Shown: piece after piece, positions 47,247 through 58,461 of the stretch
How the letters are laid out: each line of letters opens with the position of its first letter
How positions within the stretch are numbered: the first letter of the stretch is position 1
From: Aurelia coerulea
Taxonomy: Eukaryota; Cnidaria; Scyphozoa; Semaeostomeae; Ulmaridae
Direction of reading: 5' to 3'
NCBI GenBank assembly: GCA_039566865.1
Contig: CM076960.1
Span: forward strand, 17,466,501 to 17,530,500
Length of the DNA: 64,000 nucleotides
Notes under the pieces: model-generated
The model's database searches: none
Seen by the model: only the letters and a program-made list of their open reading frames with translations
What the model was told of the DNA's origin: nothing
Made by a program: the position numbers and the translations under genes

Positions 47247-48009
47247 AGAAATAGCAGCTCTCTAGTTGTGCAAAGACTCAATAGGCAGTGTCTTTATCAA
47301 AAGACTTATTATTGTCTTTTCAATTAATCAATCAGCCATTTTCTAGTTCTTTCTAGAAGTTATTGGAAAGCCACATTCTAACCGATGATTTGCACAAGTT
47401 AGAAAAGCTTGGCTTTTGATTTGAAAAAATAAGCAGATCTCGTTGTAAAATCATTGGACTAAATATGTATAAAAGGATTAGTTAGTGGAAGATTTGAGTC
47501 TAGAATCCAACAAACCATATTCAATCTTGGAAAAGGTTTTTTGGTTAGTTGTGCTTTAGCACGTGCATAACAAATTCACTGGCAAAACTGTTTGATTCTA
47601 ATTGAGGTAAAATTCTTTTCTATTCATTCTTTAAAGATCTCTAGATCATTGGTAATCTTTGTTTCAATGTGCTCCATATTGGCTATGAGTAACTGTTTCG
47701 GCACATTTGAAATTGTTAAAGAAATTCAATATTTTTCATTCAATTCGCAACCTAAGTTATCCTATTTTCAGGTTTATTTTACTGGAAATTTTCCATATTT
47801 CCTATGCTGTAGCTAATGGTATAAAGCTAGACACATTATTTCACAAAATCCTTCGATAAGCAGATTTGAAAAACTGGGAAAGCTGTGAGCTTAGAGAGTG
47901 GGAATAATATTCTAACTCTTGGAGCAGCATACCCCTACGTGAGCTCATTATATACCCCTGTGAATGTCATAAAGAGCCTTTGAATTGTTGCTTTTGTTCC
48001 TACCCCTCT

Positions 48010-48830
48010 ATCTGAAATCTCATTACCACGTGTATTGAGCCTAGATTTTTATTTGGCTGCCTATTGTCGCTGAGTTTTGTAAAAGGGTCGCCGCGCAAAC
48101 TACCGGAGTCAAAATTGCTTCAAGTTGGAGTTAGAAATCTTCGAACATTTTCTCGTGTAATGTTCGACATTTGTGAATTAGACTATGTACGATGGTCGTT
48201 GATAGTTGGTCACCATGGTATAAAATTTAGGTTGCTACAGAGACGTTTGAAAGGTCTATCCTATCTAGCTCAAATTAGAGTCGGTCTCAGCACGTTAAAT
48301 TTTCACAAATTTAAACACAATTTTAAAGATACCACAAATCCAATGTGTGCGACAAATGATGGTATTGAAGACACGGAACACTTCTTGTTGCTCTGCCCTT
48401 GTTTTGATGTACAAAGACGAGACCTCCTCGCTGGAATCTATGCATTAATACGACCACTTGGATATGTAAATCTTGCAAAATGAAGCTTTACTACAACTTT
48501 TATTGTATGGCAATAAAGATTTTCCTATTCCATTAAATAGACATATTCTTGAGCTAACGCTATATTTTATCCATGAAACTGGTCGATTCGAGTGAATTTC
48601 TGTAGCCACTTACCCATCCCTTCATAAGCCACCCGATTTTGTCCCATAGTTAAAGTAGTTTCTTTTCCTTTATTATCTTTATTCAATGGCCTCAGGGTAG
48701 ACACAGCCTTTTGCTCCCTGGGGTTATTCGTCCTACTAGTATTGTAGAGTAATTTTGTAAGTAATGTAGTTCGTAATCTGTATTGTAAATTTTATTTGGA
48801 ATATATTATATATGAAAAAAATGGAATAGA
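48010..48830 (+). mobile_element. Non-LTR retrotransposon C-terminus, frameshifted
   Basis: Frame 48064-48483 includes RVGLSTLNFHKFKHNF and the Cys/His motif C..(about 12)..H-FLLLCP..R, typical of LINE protein ends. One lost frame step at about 48478 moves the reading to NEALLQLLLYGNKDFPIPLN and FIHETGRFE, stop at 48595. A 3' UTR with cctactagtattgtagag and an AT-rich tail follow. Confidence 0.82.
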
Positions 48831-49063
48831 TGTTTTTCTATAGTATTGATTCTCTACCAAATTCTCACATCTATTGCAAACTCTTGAGAAGCCTAAGTAT
48901 ATGATGAGTTAATAAACAGATCGAGTTTGAAACTTGGTTTGATTCAATTCAGCGAAAAAGTACTTATTGAACAGAAAACTCTGAGCAATGCTTTACGACA
49001 CTGGCAACTGCTTCATGTTTCGAATCTCATTTCTGACTCCATAAGATTCTAAAGAATGCAACC

Positions 49064-49580
49064 AACATAGGGCTCAAATCTTTCAAATCTTTAAAAAGGT
49101 CGGTGTAAAATTCTATTGCAGATTTCTTTGAATTGAATGGCTTGAAAGGAACTTATGGTACTTTGCTGTAAATCTGCCGTGGACATTTTTTGATATCTTG
49201 ATTTTGTTCAAACTGGCGGCAATTTAAATCTTTTTGAAAAAATTAATGGAAAATTTTGAAAAATGTAAATCATCGTAAATCCTAAACCATTAGAGGAAAA
49301 ATGATATAACCTTCAAGGAAACCATAGTTTATGACGGTCTAGAATATGGTGGCAAGCAGAAATCTGTAGCTTTTCTGGTTTAGGATTTAGAAATTTGATG
49401 ACATCATAACCTCAAATCTAATGAATACTGCCATTTGGAACCTTCAACCTAATCAAGATATCAATGAATTTCCATTGCAGATTTACAGCAAAAACCCTAA
49501 GTTCCTTCCAAGCCATTTAATTCAAAGAAAACTGTAATAGAATTTTACACCGACCTTTTTAAAGATTTGAGCCCTATGTT
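49064..49580. mobile_element. Family B foldback element, copy 2
   Basis: Termini AACATAGGGCTC / GAGCCCTATGTT. Perfect 9-bp duplication aatgcaacc (49055-49063 and 49581-49589). Confidence 0.92.
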
Positions 49581-49659
49581 AATGCAACCAAAATATCATT
49601 TGATCCCTAAACATGGTGGGAAAATTTTGCAGTGGTTAGAAGTTAGGCAAGACATACCT

Positions 49660-49727
49660 TAATATTGACTGTTCTGTACATTTCATCGACTGGAGCAGCT
49701 TGATACATTTCCTCGTCATGGTCACCT
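49660..49727 (-). CDS. Candidate internal exon of an unrecognised gene
   Basis: Between a TTCTAG acceptor and a GTATGT donor the frame reads DHDEEMYQAAPVDEMYRTVN then IK. It starts phase 1, ends phase 0. An acidic, soluble-looking segment with two EMY repeats. The start phase matches the tiny upstream exon at 55007-55019. I found no continuation to the left, so the gene is incomplete. Function unknown. Confidence 0.45.
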
Positions 49728-49847
49728 AGAATCAAAAATGAAAATCCATCGATTAAAAAAGATATACAAGAAGGGAGATTGTGTTTCTGGTTCTCCTTGT
49801 AAAGATACCGGGTCAGCCAAAAGAAGTTAACACGTTTGCAGAAACGT

Positions 49848-50012
49848 AGGAACCAGGGGAGGGCACTGGGGGCACGTGCCACCCAAGATTTGCAATAAAC
49901 AAAGAAGTGCCGTTTATATTGTCAGGAATTGCCCCTTTAGCTAATAAAAGAAGTGCCCTTGAAGTGTCGTGCCCCCAAGTTTGAGATGCTTCCTGCACGT
50001 CTGGGGGGATGC
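49848..50012. mobile_element. GC-rich insert with CACGTGCC/GTGCCCCC words
   Basis: ggcactgggggcacgtgccacccaag resembles 29917-29945; an inverse cgtgcccccaag lies at its other side. It splits the left subterminal region of the larger element. Boundaries are uncertain. Confidence 0.4.
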
Positions 50013-51523
50013 AAAAAAGAGCGCAGTCAATATGTTAATCTGTCAGTCAAAGGCTAACTTGAGTGTGAAAATCATGTTTGGTAAAATCATTCATCTTTTA
50101 CACCCAAACATTAGGCAAATGCTGCTAAGGGGTTTGTATGGGACCGATAATTCCATGGTAGAATCTGGTCCATGAATGACTTGCCAAAAGACCAATCAAC
50201 AAGCGATAAAAAATCTAGGAGTTTCTCCTGCCTCTTTGCAAGCTATGCCCAGTTTTTATTCCATTTCCAGCATAGAACTTTCAAGATTTTGATCTGCAAG
50301 GCTTAAAACACCGCAAATCAATATCAAGATATTGAAAAAGAGATAACTTTATTTCATTCTCAAAAAAAGCCGATGTTGTGTCTAAGGGTTTCCTAACCCA
50401 GATTTTGGGTTAAGTAGGAATTAAAAAGGTTGAGAAAATTAGCAGATTGTCATGGCCTAGTAAAATCTTAATTTAAGTTACTATAAACAAACTGATAATC
50501 AAACGAATGATCATTTAAATGTTAATGAAACAGTGAAATTATTGAGGTCATCTGCGCCCCTTCAACCAAGAACTGCTTGCTTTTGAGGCCCTGTGTGCTA
50601 AGAAGAAGATGTACGCACATTCTTAAAAACGTAGAGCTCCTTGGCTCCCTACAAATTTTAAGGAAAAAGCGACACTTGCTATTTCATTACTTGGGCCTTT
50701 AAAATTTGATTCATTGCTCAGAAAGAGTACATATTAAAGCTTTCCTTCTGCAAGAAGTACTTCATGACGTCATGACAAAAGAACAAAACATACAGGCAAG
50801 TAGCAAGGGGAGGAAAATTTTTTGTGAATCAAACCAAGTCTCCAACAAAACTTGCATCTTTTGGAAATAACTCAATTTCATAGATGCATGACGAAGCTCC
50901 TTTGCACTTCAGATCAGACCTTCTTGTCCACCATTTGATAGCCAAAGCGTTAGCGGCTTCCTTTTGCTGTATACTCAAGCCAAAAAAGCGCTGACAACTC
51001 TGAGCACATTTCTTAAGAAAACAAACATACATCTTCCCACATTGTTACCAGTTTTGTTTACCACAGATACTATCGCAAATGCAGCATTTATTTGAAACAA
51101 TGACGAGAATAACCAGGTAACCAACACTACGTTATCAATGCTTGACTATATAAATAACAATACAGTGTTCTTAGAAGTCGCCATATTGATTTTCAGTTGC
51201 TATGGTAATAATGGCGACACATTCATTCCCAGCTTGGATTCAAGATGGCCGATTTGTCATCAAGATGAATGAATTGTCCAAGACAACTGGTTTCTTATTA
51301 GCAGTCTTATTGCAGTATTTGCTGTGTAACGAATGCTTAACTATGTCTTGGTTTTGGATGTGCCGAATGACTAGGAAAATCAGAATAACTGTTCGAAAAA
51401 TCATCAAATCTTTATACGATAGCTACTAAAGCTTTTCTTTCTTCATTTCCGTATCACCATTCCTAATATTTACTGTAGACTCACAATTCAAGACCCTTCA
51501 CTTTCGCTCTTTGAACTGAATTG

Positions 51524-51657
51524 ATGTTGTTATTGTCACTTGAGTGGTTGTAGCGACATATTAATTCAGGACAATGAGTCGTGTAGAACATGTTGTTATT
51601 GTCACTTGAGTGGTTGTAGCGACATATTAATTCAGGACAATGAGTCGTGTAGAACAT
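51524..51657. repeat. 66-bp perfect tandem duplication
   Basis: Two copies of a 66-bp unit (gtcacttgagtggttgtagc ... gtgtagaacat) with no differences seen, so a recent duplication. Confidence 0.9.
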
Positions 51658-51874
51658 ACGTTCTACTAATTTCCTAATCATTTACGTTCCACTTGATCAT
51701 GTCTTCAGTATTACTGGATTTATCACTAACATGGACTTGTCAACGTAAGTGTCTGGATCTGTCAATTAATAACATGACGCTGAATTTTCACTGGCTCAGT
51801 CGTTTCAGCATAGCATTCTGAATGTCAAAATGAAGCCCTTTGCTCATCAAATTTATCTTCTGGCTGTATTTTCG

Positions 51875-52402
51875 AGCATAGGTTCCAGATCTTTAAAAAG
51901 GTTGGTGTAAAATTCAATGACCTATTTCTTTGAACCGAATGACTTCAAAGAAACTTTAGCTAATTTTCTATGATTCTACCGTTGGACTTTTCTGAAATCT
52001 TCAATATTGTCTGAATTTTGAGAGTGTTTTCCTTCTTTTTTAAGAATTCAAAAAAATTTTGAAACAACTTAAAATCATTGGAATTTCTAAACTTTTTGAG
52101 GAATCAAAGAATAATTTTGAATAAAGCCAAAGTATATGAATGTCTACAATATGGTATCAAGCAAAAATCTTTCATTCTTCTGGTTTATGAGTTAGAAATT
52201 TGATGGCGTCATATCATCAAATTAGTCCAAATGTAAGATACGTTGTAATTTCGAAAAATATTCAAAAGTTCCGAAAAGTACAACGGTAGAATCATAGATA
52301 AGTATCTAAAATTTCTTTCAAGCCATTCAATCAGAAGAAATAGGTCATAGAATTCTACACCCACCTTCTAATACGTCGAGTTAAAGATTTGGAGCCTATG
52401 CT
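51875..52402. mobile_element. Family A foldback element, copy 9
   Basis: 528 bp. Flanks gtattttcg (51866-51874) and gtatttttc (52403-52411) are an imperfect 9-bp duplication. Confidence 0.85.
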
Positions 52403-53884
52403 GTATTTTTCAAAGCATATTGATCAGGAACAACTTTTTGGTATTTAAAAAAATTCCAGTTTTGGGTCACCCGGTAAGTCCTCAAGTCTTCTAACACCAG
52501 GGCTCAAAACAATATTTTCCTTCCTGGTAGCAAACTAAGCACCTTCGTTTCTTCTTACGCACTTTCTCCTTCTTTCCCTGCATGCCGCTCAATTCTATCC
52601 CTTTTCCTTTTTCTTCTCCTTTCTGTCCCCTTCCTTTCCTTTCCTTCCTTTATTTCTTTCCCTTCTCTTTCCTTTTACCCTTCTTCCTTCCTCGGAAATT
52701 TAAGCATTTCAGCTACCTTCTTGGTAGCGCCGCTACCACGCTACTTCGTTTTTTAGCCCCGTCTAACACATGCCTGTTTCATCTCGTCCCGTCTATGTCT
52801 GGAAATCAGCAGTCTAGACCGAGAAAATCAAGACTTTAAAATAAGCCTCTTATAGGTAATATCTTGTGGGAGAAATATTTTGCCACAAATAGGCTAATAA
52901 TGCAGGAGAATTTAAATTAAAAAGTTTTGAAGATTGAAACTGCGTCAAGAAGAAGGAGCTTCATGAGGTCATATGGACTTGAAAACCAGCTTCTGCTGAA
53001 GGGCAACCCTCCTTAAATAATTAAATATGAAATAAAAACATAACTAAATATGAACACTTCTGCTCTCAAAGCACCAGTACCAACAAACGACGTATCTATG
53101 TTCAAGCTAACGATCGAGCAATATTTTAAAAGGGTTTAGCGATTGATTAAAGCTAAATTCACACCATTGCATCAAGCCAAATGTGTATACTGTTTTGGGA
53201 CACCCAGGAAAATATACTGGTTTATAGTCTGTCCCAAATTAGAAGTCACCTGCAAATGCTCGCTAATAACAACAATAGAAGTATTCTGCAAGGAATTTTG
53301 CGTTTTCGCAAATCTCACTTTAAACCGTTGTGATCTGTGATTTTTAAATCTGGGAAGCTAATCCTCTAATCCTGTCGTTTAAAGGAGGCGTAATCACGTT
53401 AAAAATTGCTATTTCTGGTATCGGCGATTGTTCAAGACTTTTTTTTTTATACATCATTTAATAACTTACAATACATATTACTTTCAACGTTACTTACAAA
53501 ATACCATACCCTAGCTACTACTAATACAATACCAATTGGAGCGAAAACTACGGCTACCCTCATGGCAACATAAAACAGGAAATACGAACATACCACTGGA
53601 CGTAACTGCTAGAGAGAAAAATAATTGCTAATACTACACGTAACCTTAAAGGGGACCTACATAAAACTACACGTAACTGCTACTACAAATAAAAAGGAAT
53701 GTTTAAAATACAAACGGAAAACTAAGGTACAAGCGAAGGAAGCTTGCAATCAAGTACGGTAATTGCAAGTGTAGGTTTGAAAGTTAGAGCCAAACATGGT
53801 GAATTTGCAAATCCAAATTTTGATTGCAAGCTGCCTTAAGACATTACATAATTACAAACGAAGAGAACTGTTCAAGACTGACTG
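52403..53884. other. Unannotated stretch
   Basis: A pyrimidine-rich CTTCC tract at 52560-52690 and a tcacccggta fragment at about 52468. No gene is seen. Confidence 0.4.
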
Positions 53885-54208
53885 AGACCCCATTTACACC
53901 AGAGAAAACTGGATCGATCCAGTTCGGGATCGATCCCAAAATTTTGCAAGTGTTTACACGGGATCGATCCCAAATTATGTTGCGTTTACACGGGATCGAT
54001 CCAGGCACCTTATCATTGATTCCATGACTCCTTATAAAGCTCTAACAGGATCGATCCCAAACTGGATCGCTCTGGCAATCGATTCCAAACTACCACGGAT
54101 AGCGGATCGATCCCAAGCGATCCCGTGTAAACGCAAGGCCGATCCGTACCAGTTTGGGATTGATCCCATTCTGGATCGATCCTGCTTTCTCTCGTGTAAA
54201 CGGGGTCT
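53885..54208. mobile_element. MITE rich in GGATCGATCC
   Basis: Inverted ends AGACCCCATTTACACCAGAG and inverse of ctcgtgtaaacggggtct. Inside, ggatcgatcc or close variants occur about eight times together with gtttacacggg words. Overlapping frames on both strands here are artefacts. Target duplication unclear; hAT-type termini are possible. Confidence 0.72.
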
Positions 54209-55006
54209 GAAGCCTATCTGGTCATAGATGCCCATATTCTGTGTATGCTTCGTTTAGTTGGCAGTGATTATTAATGATTTTCTCTGCATGAGACCTGAAA
54301 TCCTTATTCGAGATAAATGTACTGAGTTTCTTACCAATTAGCCACTAAGTCAATTACCTCGCAATGGCCATGGGATGAAAGAATTAACTTCAGCCAACGC
54401 TAAAATAACAAAATTCTTGAATTAAACAAACTGCGGGATGTAATAATATTTTGATGAGAAAAAATTGAATTTGAATTCCTGTGAGATTTATCAAAAAAAT
54501 TTATATTCAGGATGCAAGGTTTTAGCTTTATCTCAGGGGAAGCTAGTTTGGAGGAAGATGTTAAAAAAGTTATAGAAGCCCGCAACTTCATTTAGAGGAA
54601 GAAAGTTAGGCCACAAAATAAATTAATAATAGGCTTGAATAATGGACTTGTCGTAATAAAGTCACAAACGCAACAATAGACACTATCATCTGTGGAAAGA
54701 AACTGTCAACTCCTGTAATATAACAATGAAATTAACCTGTAACTAGGGAGAAAACGGTTAAATCCTGCAAGAGAAACAACGAAGTAACCTAAACCCTGTA
54801 AGGAGAGAAAATGAATTAATAGCTGCTGTGAAGGACAACGTTGATTAAACCAAAAATTCAACGTTGCTCTTTATCCAACGTTGCCTTTTATTGCAGTTAT
54901 TAGCTCATTTTCCTTACAGCCTCCAATAACTCAATTTATCAACAATCCATTTTTGTTACTAGATTGCCTGCCTAGCCAATCAAATTAGAGCTGAGATTAT
55001 ACTTAC

Positions 55007-55019
55007 TCCCTGAGTCCAT
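55007..55019 (-). CDS. Candidate first coding exon (13 nt) of an unrecognised gene
   Basis: ATGGACTCAGGGA followed by GTAAGTAT gives M-D-S-G and a phase 1 break that fits the exon at 49727-49660, making MDSGSDHDEEMYQAAP. A CCAATCA box lies about 25 bp upstream, within an imperfect inverted repeat (54970-55056). The case rests on donor quality and phase only. It also lies inside the possible 6.6-kb element. Confidence 0.3.
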
Positions 55020-55325
55020 GTTTCCGCTCTTTTGAAATTTGATTGGAGGTAGACAGGAAGAACCCAATGGTCTGAAATAAATGAATTGAATTAATTTAAA
55101 GAATGAAACTGAACCATTCCTCCTACTTCTAACAGCACATGGTCAAGTAAGATAATATCAGAAATTGTAGAACTACAAAAACGGCTGAATCTTACAGTTA
55201 GTTGACGGAGCTAAGTAGAGGCAATATAAAAATAGAACAAAGAAACGTCTACCCAAGTAATTGCTCCCCTAGTGAAAGCATATGCACGCACGTGTCGAAA
55301 TCATCAAATACAATAGGCTAATCGT

Positions 55326-55448
55326 TAGACTTGCTCCAAGTCTACTCCGTGGTCTATCAGCGCTAAAGTAATATATTTACCTCTGCAGAGGCGTACACAA
55401 GAGGAGAGTAGCGCTAATAGACCACGGAGTAGACTTGGAGCAAGTCTA
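55326..55448. mobile_element. TAGACTTGC foldback element with 9-bp duplication
   Basis: Inverted ends of nearly 40 bp (TAGACTTGCTCCAAGTCTAC ... and inverse). Flanks gctaatcgt (55317-55325) and gctaatctt (55449-55457), one mismatch in nine. Related to the 67-bp element at 5864. Confidence 0.88.
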
Positions 55449-55889
55449 GCTAATCTTAGACCTGCGTATGCAGCTCTTCATTTAGCTATTTATCTCCGTC
55501 AACTAACTTTAACTTGAATTCTCGTAGGAAACAAAATCTTCAACGAGCATTTTGAGTAGCCAAAATGTACTGATAAGAAAATAAAACGCATGAAGTTTGA
55601 AAAACTGTTGCTCAATGAATATTATTGGCAAATATTTCGTTTGATTTGTATGATTTGTATGGGAACAATAATTCCAGGTTCCATTCTGGTCCATCATTTA
55701 CTTGCCATTGAAATTTGAATCCTATTTCTGAAAACTGAGAACTGTATTGAATTCAAATTTTAACAGCAAGTAAATCATGGACTAGAACAGAACGTGGAAT
55801 TTTCATTCCCATACAAACCCCTTATCAGAATTTTCCAAATTTGTTAGTCTAAAAGTTGTGAGATTTTACCAAACAAAATTGTTCTCATC

Positions 55890-56390
55890 TAAGTTAACCT
55901 TTAGTTGATGGATTGACATTTTAGTTTTGAATATCGGCCGGGTACGTTTTATTCCACAGCCCAATTTCTTTAACATCTAAGTTAGCCTTTGACTGATAGA
56001 TTGACATTTTAATTGTGAATATCGACCGCATACTTTTTATTCCACAGCCCATCAAATGTGTTAACTTCGTTCACTTCTAAGTTACCCTTTGACTGATAGA
56101 TAAAACATTTTAGTTCCAGAAAGAAAGAAATTGAATATCGGCCGCATACGTTTTACTCCACAGCCTATCAAACGAGTTACCTTCTTTCATTTATAAGTTA
56201 GCCTTTGACTGATAGATTAACATTTCAATTTTTAATATCGGCCGCATACTTTTTATTCCACAGCCTATCAAACGTGATAACTTCTCTCACTTCTAAGTTA
56301 GCCTTTGACTGATAGATCAACATTTTAGTTGTGAATATCGGCCGCATAATTTTTATTCCACAGCCCATCAAACGTATCAACTTTTTTTTA
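55890..56390. repeat. Subterminal tandem repeat, about five units
   Basis: Units of about 97-116 bp with taagttagcctttgactgat, gaatatcggccgcat and tttttattccacagccc. Next to the TACCGGGTGA terminus at 56401; one unit also occurs inverted at about 50030. Confidence 0.82.
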
Positions 56391-56401
56391 CTCACCCGGT
56401 A

Positions 56402-57380
56402 CAGGAAAACGGCAAATAGATCGTAACTGTCACAATCCTATTTATTCATCCTACTAGTAAGATGTTTGTGTCCTCTCCGTCGCCTATGATAAGATTAATT
56501 AACGAAAAAGAGTTCCGAAACTATACATCACCTTGGAGAATTTTCTATCCTCTTGACACTATTAATCCAAAAAGTTCAAACTAATTCATCTACCAAATCT
56601 TATCAAAATGTCATTGACATTATCTTACGGATCTTAACAAAATGAATTCATTTGTATAAATGTTTGAATATTTTCAATTCAAACATAAAACGAATGATCT
56701 ACCGTACATAATAAAACAAAAATTTAAATGAAATCTTGCAGCAGTTAAGATATCTCGTTGTCTTAGTGATTTGCTTATCTCTATGGAGACGATTCATGAA
56801 TTAAATTCATGCTGGTTTTACTGCTTCCATGGATTCACTGAATAGGATTGAATGTATCTAAGTAGCAAATCGTGTTCAATTATGGAAGTATAGTGTGCCC
56901 AAAGGAAATTGCAATTCTTTGGAAAATCAAATTTGACCATATTACTAATTTCAAGATTTGCTTCTGATGAGTTTAAAGGACAAATTTAGTTTCAGAGATG
57001 ATAACTGACTTATCCCCAAATGAAGAAAATATTGAAATCATTGCTTGAAAATCTTCGTTTCAAAACTAATATTTCTTCAATTGTGTTTCAAATAATAGAA
57101 GTTGCATTTGTCAATTTCGTCAAAAACTTGAATGAAGGTCTAAAAAGGCAGTCTGTCACGCATCTGATTGGGTGATAAGGACAATACAAAGAATAGGAGA
57201 ATTGAATTTCTGCTAATCCTGCTGACTTTCTACGGCCGTAGAAAGTGATAACGATTATCCCTCCTTTGTTTCCAGTGCACAGATTCACAACAACATCAAC
57301 AACAAATGAGTTGCGCTCGTCGCATCAATAAATCAATAAATTCATCGCAACCCCGACCTGACACCTGGTGTGAAACAGAA
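56402..57380. other. Intergenic, AT-rich
   Basis: No gene recognised. A cagtctgtcacgcatctgattggg word at 57149 is repeated inverted at about 57625, perhaps ends of a small element spanning the retrotransposon tail at 57390. Confidence 0.4.
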
Positions 57381-57389
57381 TCTAGTATA

Positions 57390-57600
57390 GTATCCTTTAA
57401 TTTATAAATGTTCGTAGTGTGACTGTATACAATTTAACGTTTCGTGTTTTTATACATTGGCCATGGGGTAGTCATTGTCTTTCGCTCCCCATGGTATCGT
57501 ATATCGTACCTGTAGTGTCGTAAATTAGAATTAGGTATAGTAGAATGTAAAATATGTTGTAAAATTTCATATTTGAATAAAAGAAAGACATCTGTTGTGT
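57390..57600 (+). mobile_element. Non-LTR retrotransposon 3' UTR fragment
   Basis: ccatggggtagtcattgtc ... ctccccatggtatcgt resembles the 3' UTR of the element at 48010-48830, ending in an A-rich aataaaagaaag tail. Confidence 0.5.
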
Positions 57601-58019
57601 TGAGCTATGACTTTATTGCAGCCAATCAGATGCGTGACAGACTGCCCTTTAAATATCTGCATAGATATATCAAAGGATATCTGCAGCTAAGATAAAGGCT
57701 AGTAAGGGGTGGAACATTTCATATCACAATCATCTGCATCTATTTGATAGTACGAATCAAAATTAGGTAGCTCGCAAAGAACAAGATTCTTGCGAAGTTA
57801 AACATGAATTCTTTAGAAGCAGTTTGGCTGACACCAAAGCACACTTTGAAAATTTAAGAAAGATCGCTTATATGAAATGTTGGTGATTTTTACAAAGATG
57901 TCTATATTATTTTGTCATGTAATATAATTGAAGTTAACCAATGATTAATTTGTCCAGAAGCTATTTTCTTACCTCAACAACACATTTTTGAATCTATATA
58001 AACTTGCAATTATTTGGTT

Positions 58020-58270
58020 GCAAGCTAGCTTAATTTGTTTTAGAGCAATGGTCATAGGGTAGCTATGAACTTTAGTGCATCCCCTGGTATCGTGTGAGTA
58101 TTTGTCATTGTCATATTTCATGAGAATCAAGAAGAATATCTACATATATGGATGCACCTTCACAATTAACTTCACTAACAACCTGCAACTTAAACTGTAT
58201 GATAGCTCTTTTGAGGATTATTGTTGTAATTTCATACTTGCTACCAGTCCTACTAGTGTTGTGATCATTT
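58020..58270 (+). mobile_element. Non-LTR retrotransposon 3' UTR fragment in the promoter region
   Basis: tcatagggtagctatgaac, cccctggtatcgtgtgag and cctactagtgttgtgatc match the 48010-48830 3' UTR order. Ends about 190 bp upstream of the FKRP-like start codon. Confidence 0.5.
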
Positions 58271-58461
58271 GATCGTTACTAGCTAAACAGATATTTACGT
58301 TACTACTGGCCTAAAGTTTAAATTGCAGCATATTTTGAATTGGGAGTTATAACTGTAAGTGAAAACTTCAAAGTGGAATTTACGTTAGTTCACAGTATTA
58401 CTAGCAATGTTTGTAAAAGATGTAACAATATTCGCAAATCGGTGAAAGTGAAAATGATGAT

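Larger units (their letters stand above)
49805..56401. mobile_element. Possible 6.6-kb TACCGGGTGAGT inverted-repeat element
   Basis: Outer ends TACCGGGTCAGCCAAAAG and inverse of ttttttactcacccggta align for about 33 bp, including GTTRAYACGTTTG. Subterminal blocks are also inverted: tcagtcaaaggctaact at 50040 and the inverse in the array at 55890-56390; ggggtttgtatggga at 50128 and the inverse at about 55800. Whether this is one large element or two solo ends with host DNA between is open. No transposase frame survives. Confidence 0.5.

Noticed and set aside
50829..51429. Two divergent frames (67 and 75 codons) inside the 6.6-kb interval, with a TATA-like word between
   Set aside because: No similarity to a transposase or other family that I can recognise; they are too short to claim as genes.
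54024..54235. Overlapping frames on both strands
   Set aside because: Translation of GGATCGATCC repeats in a MITE.
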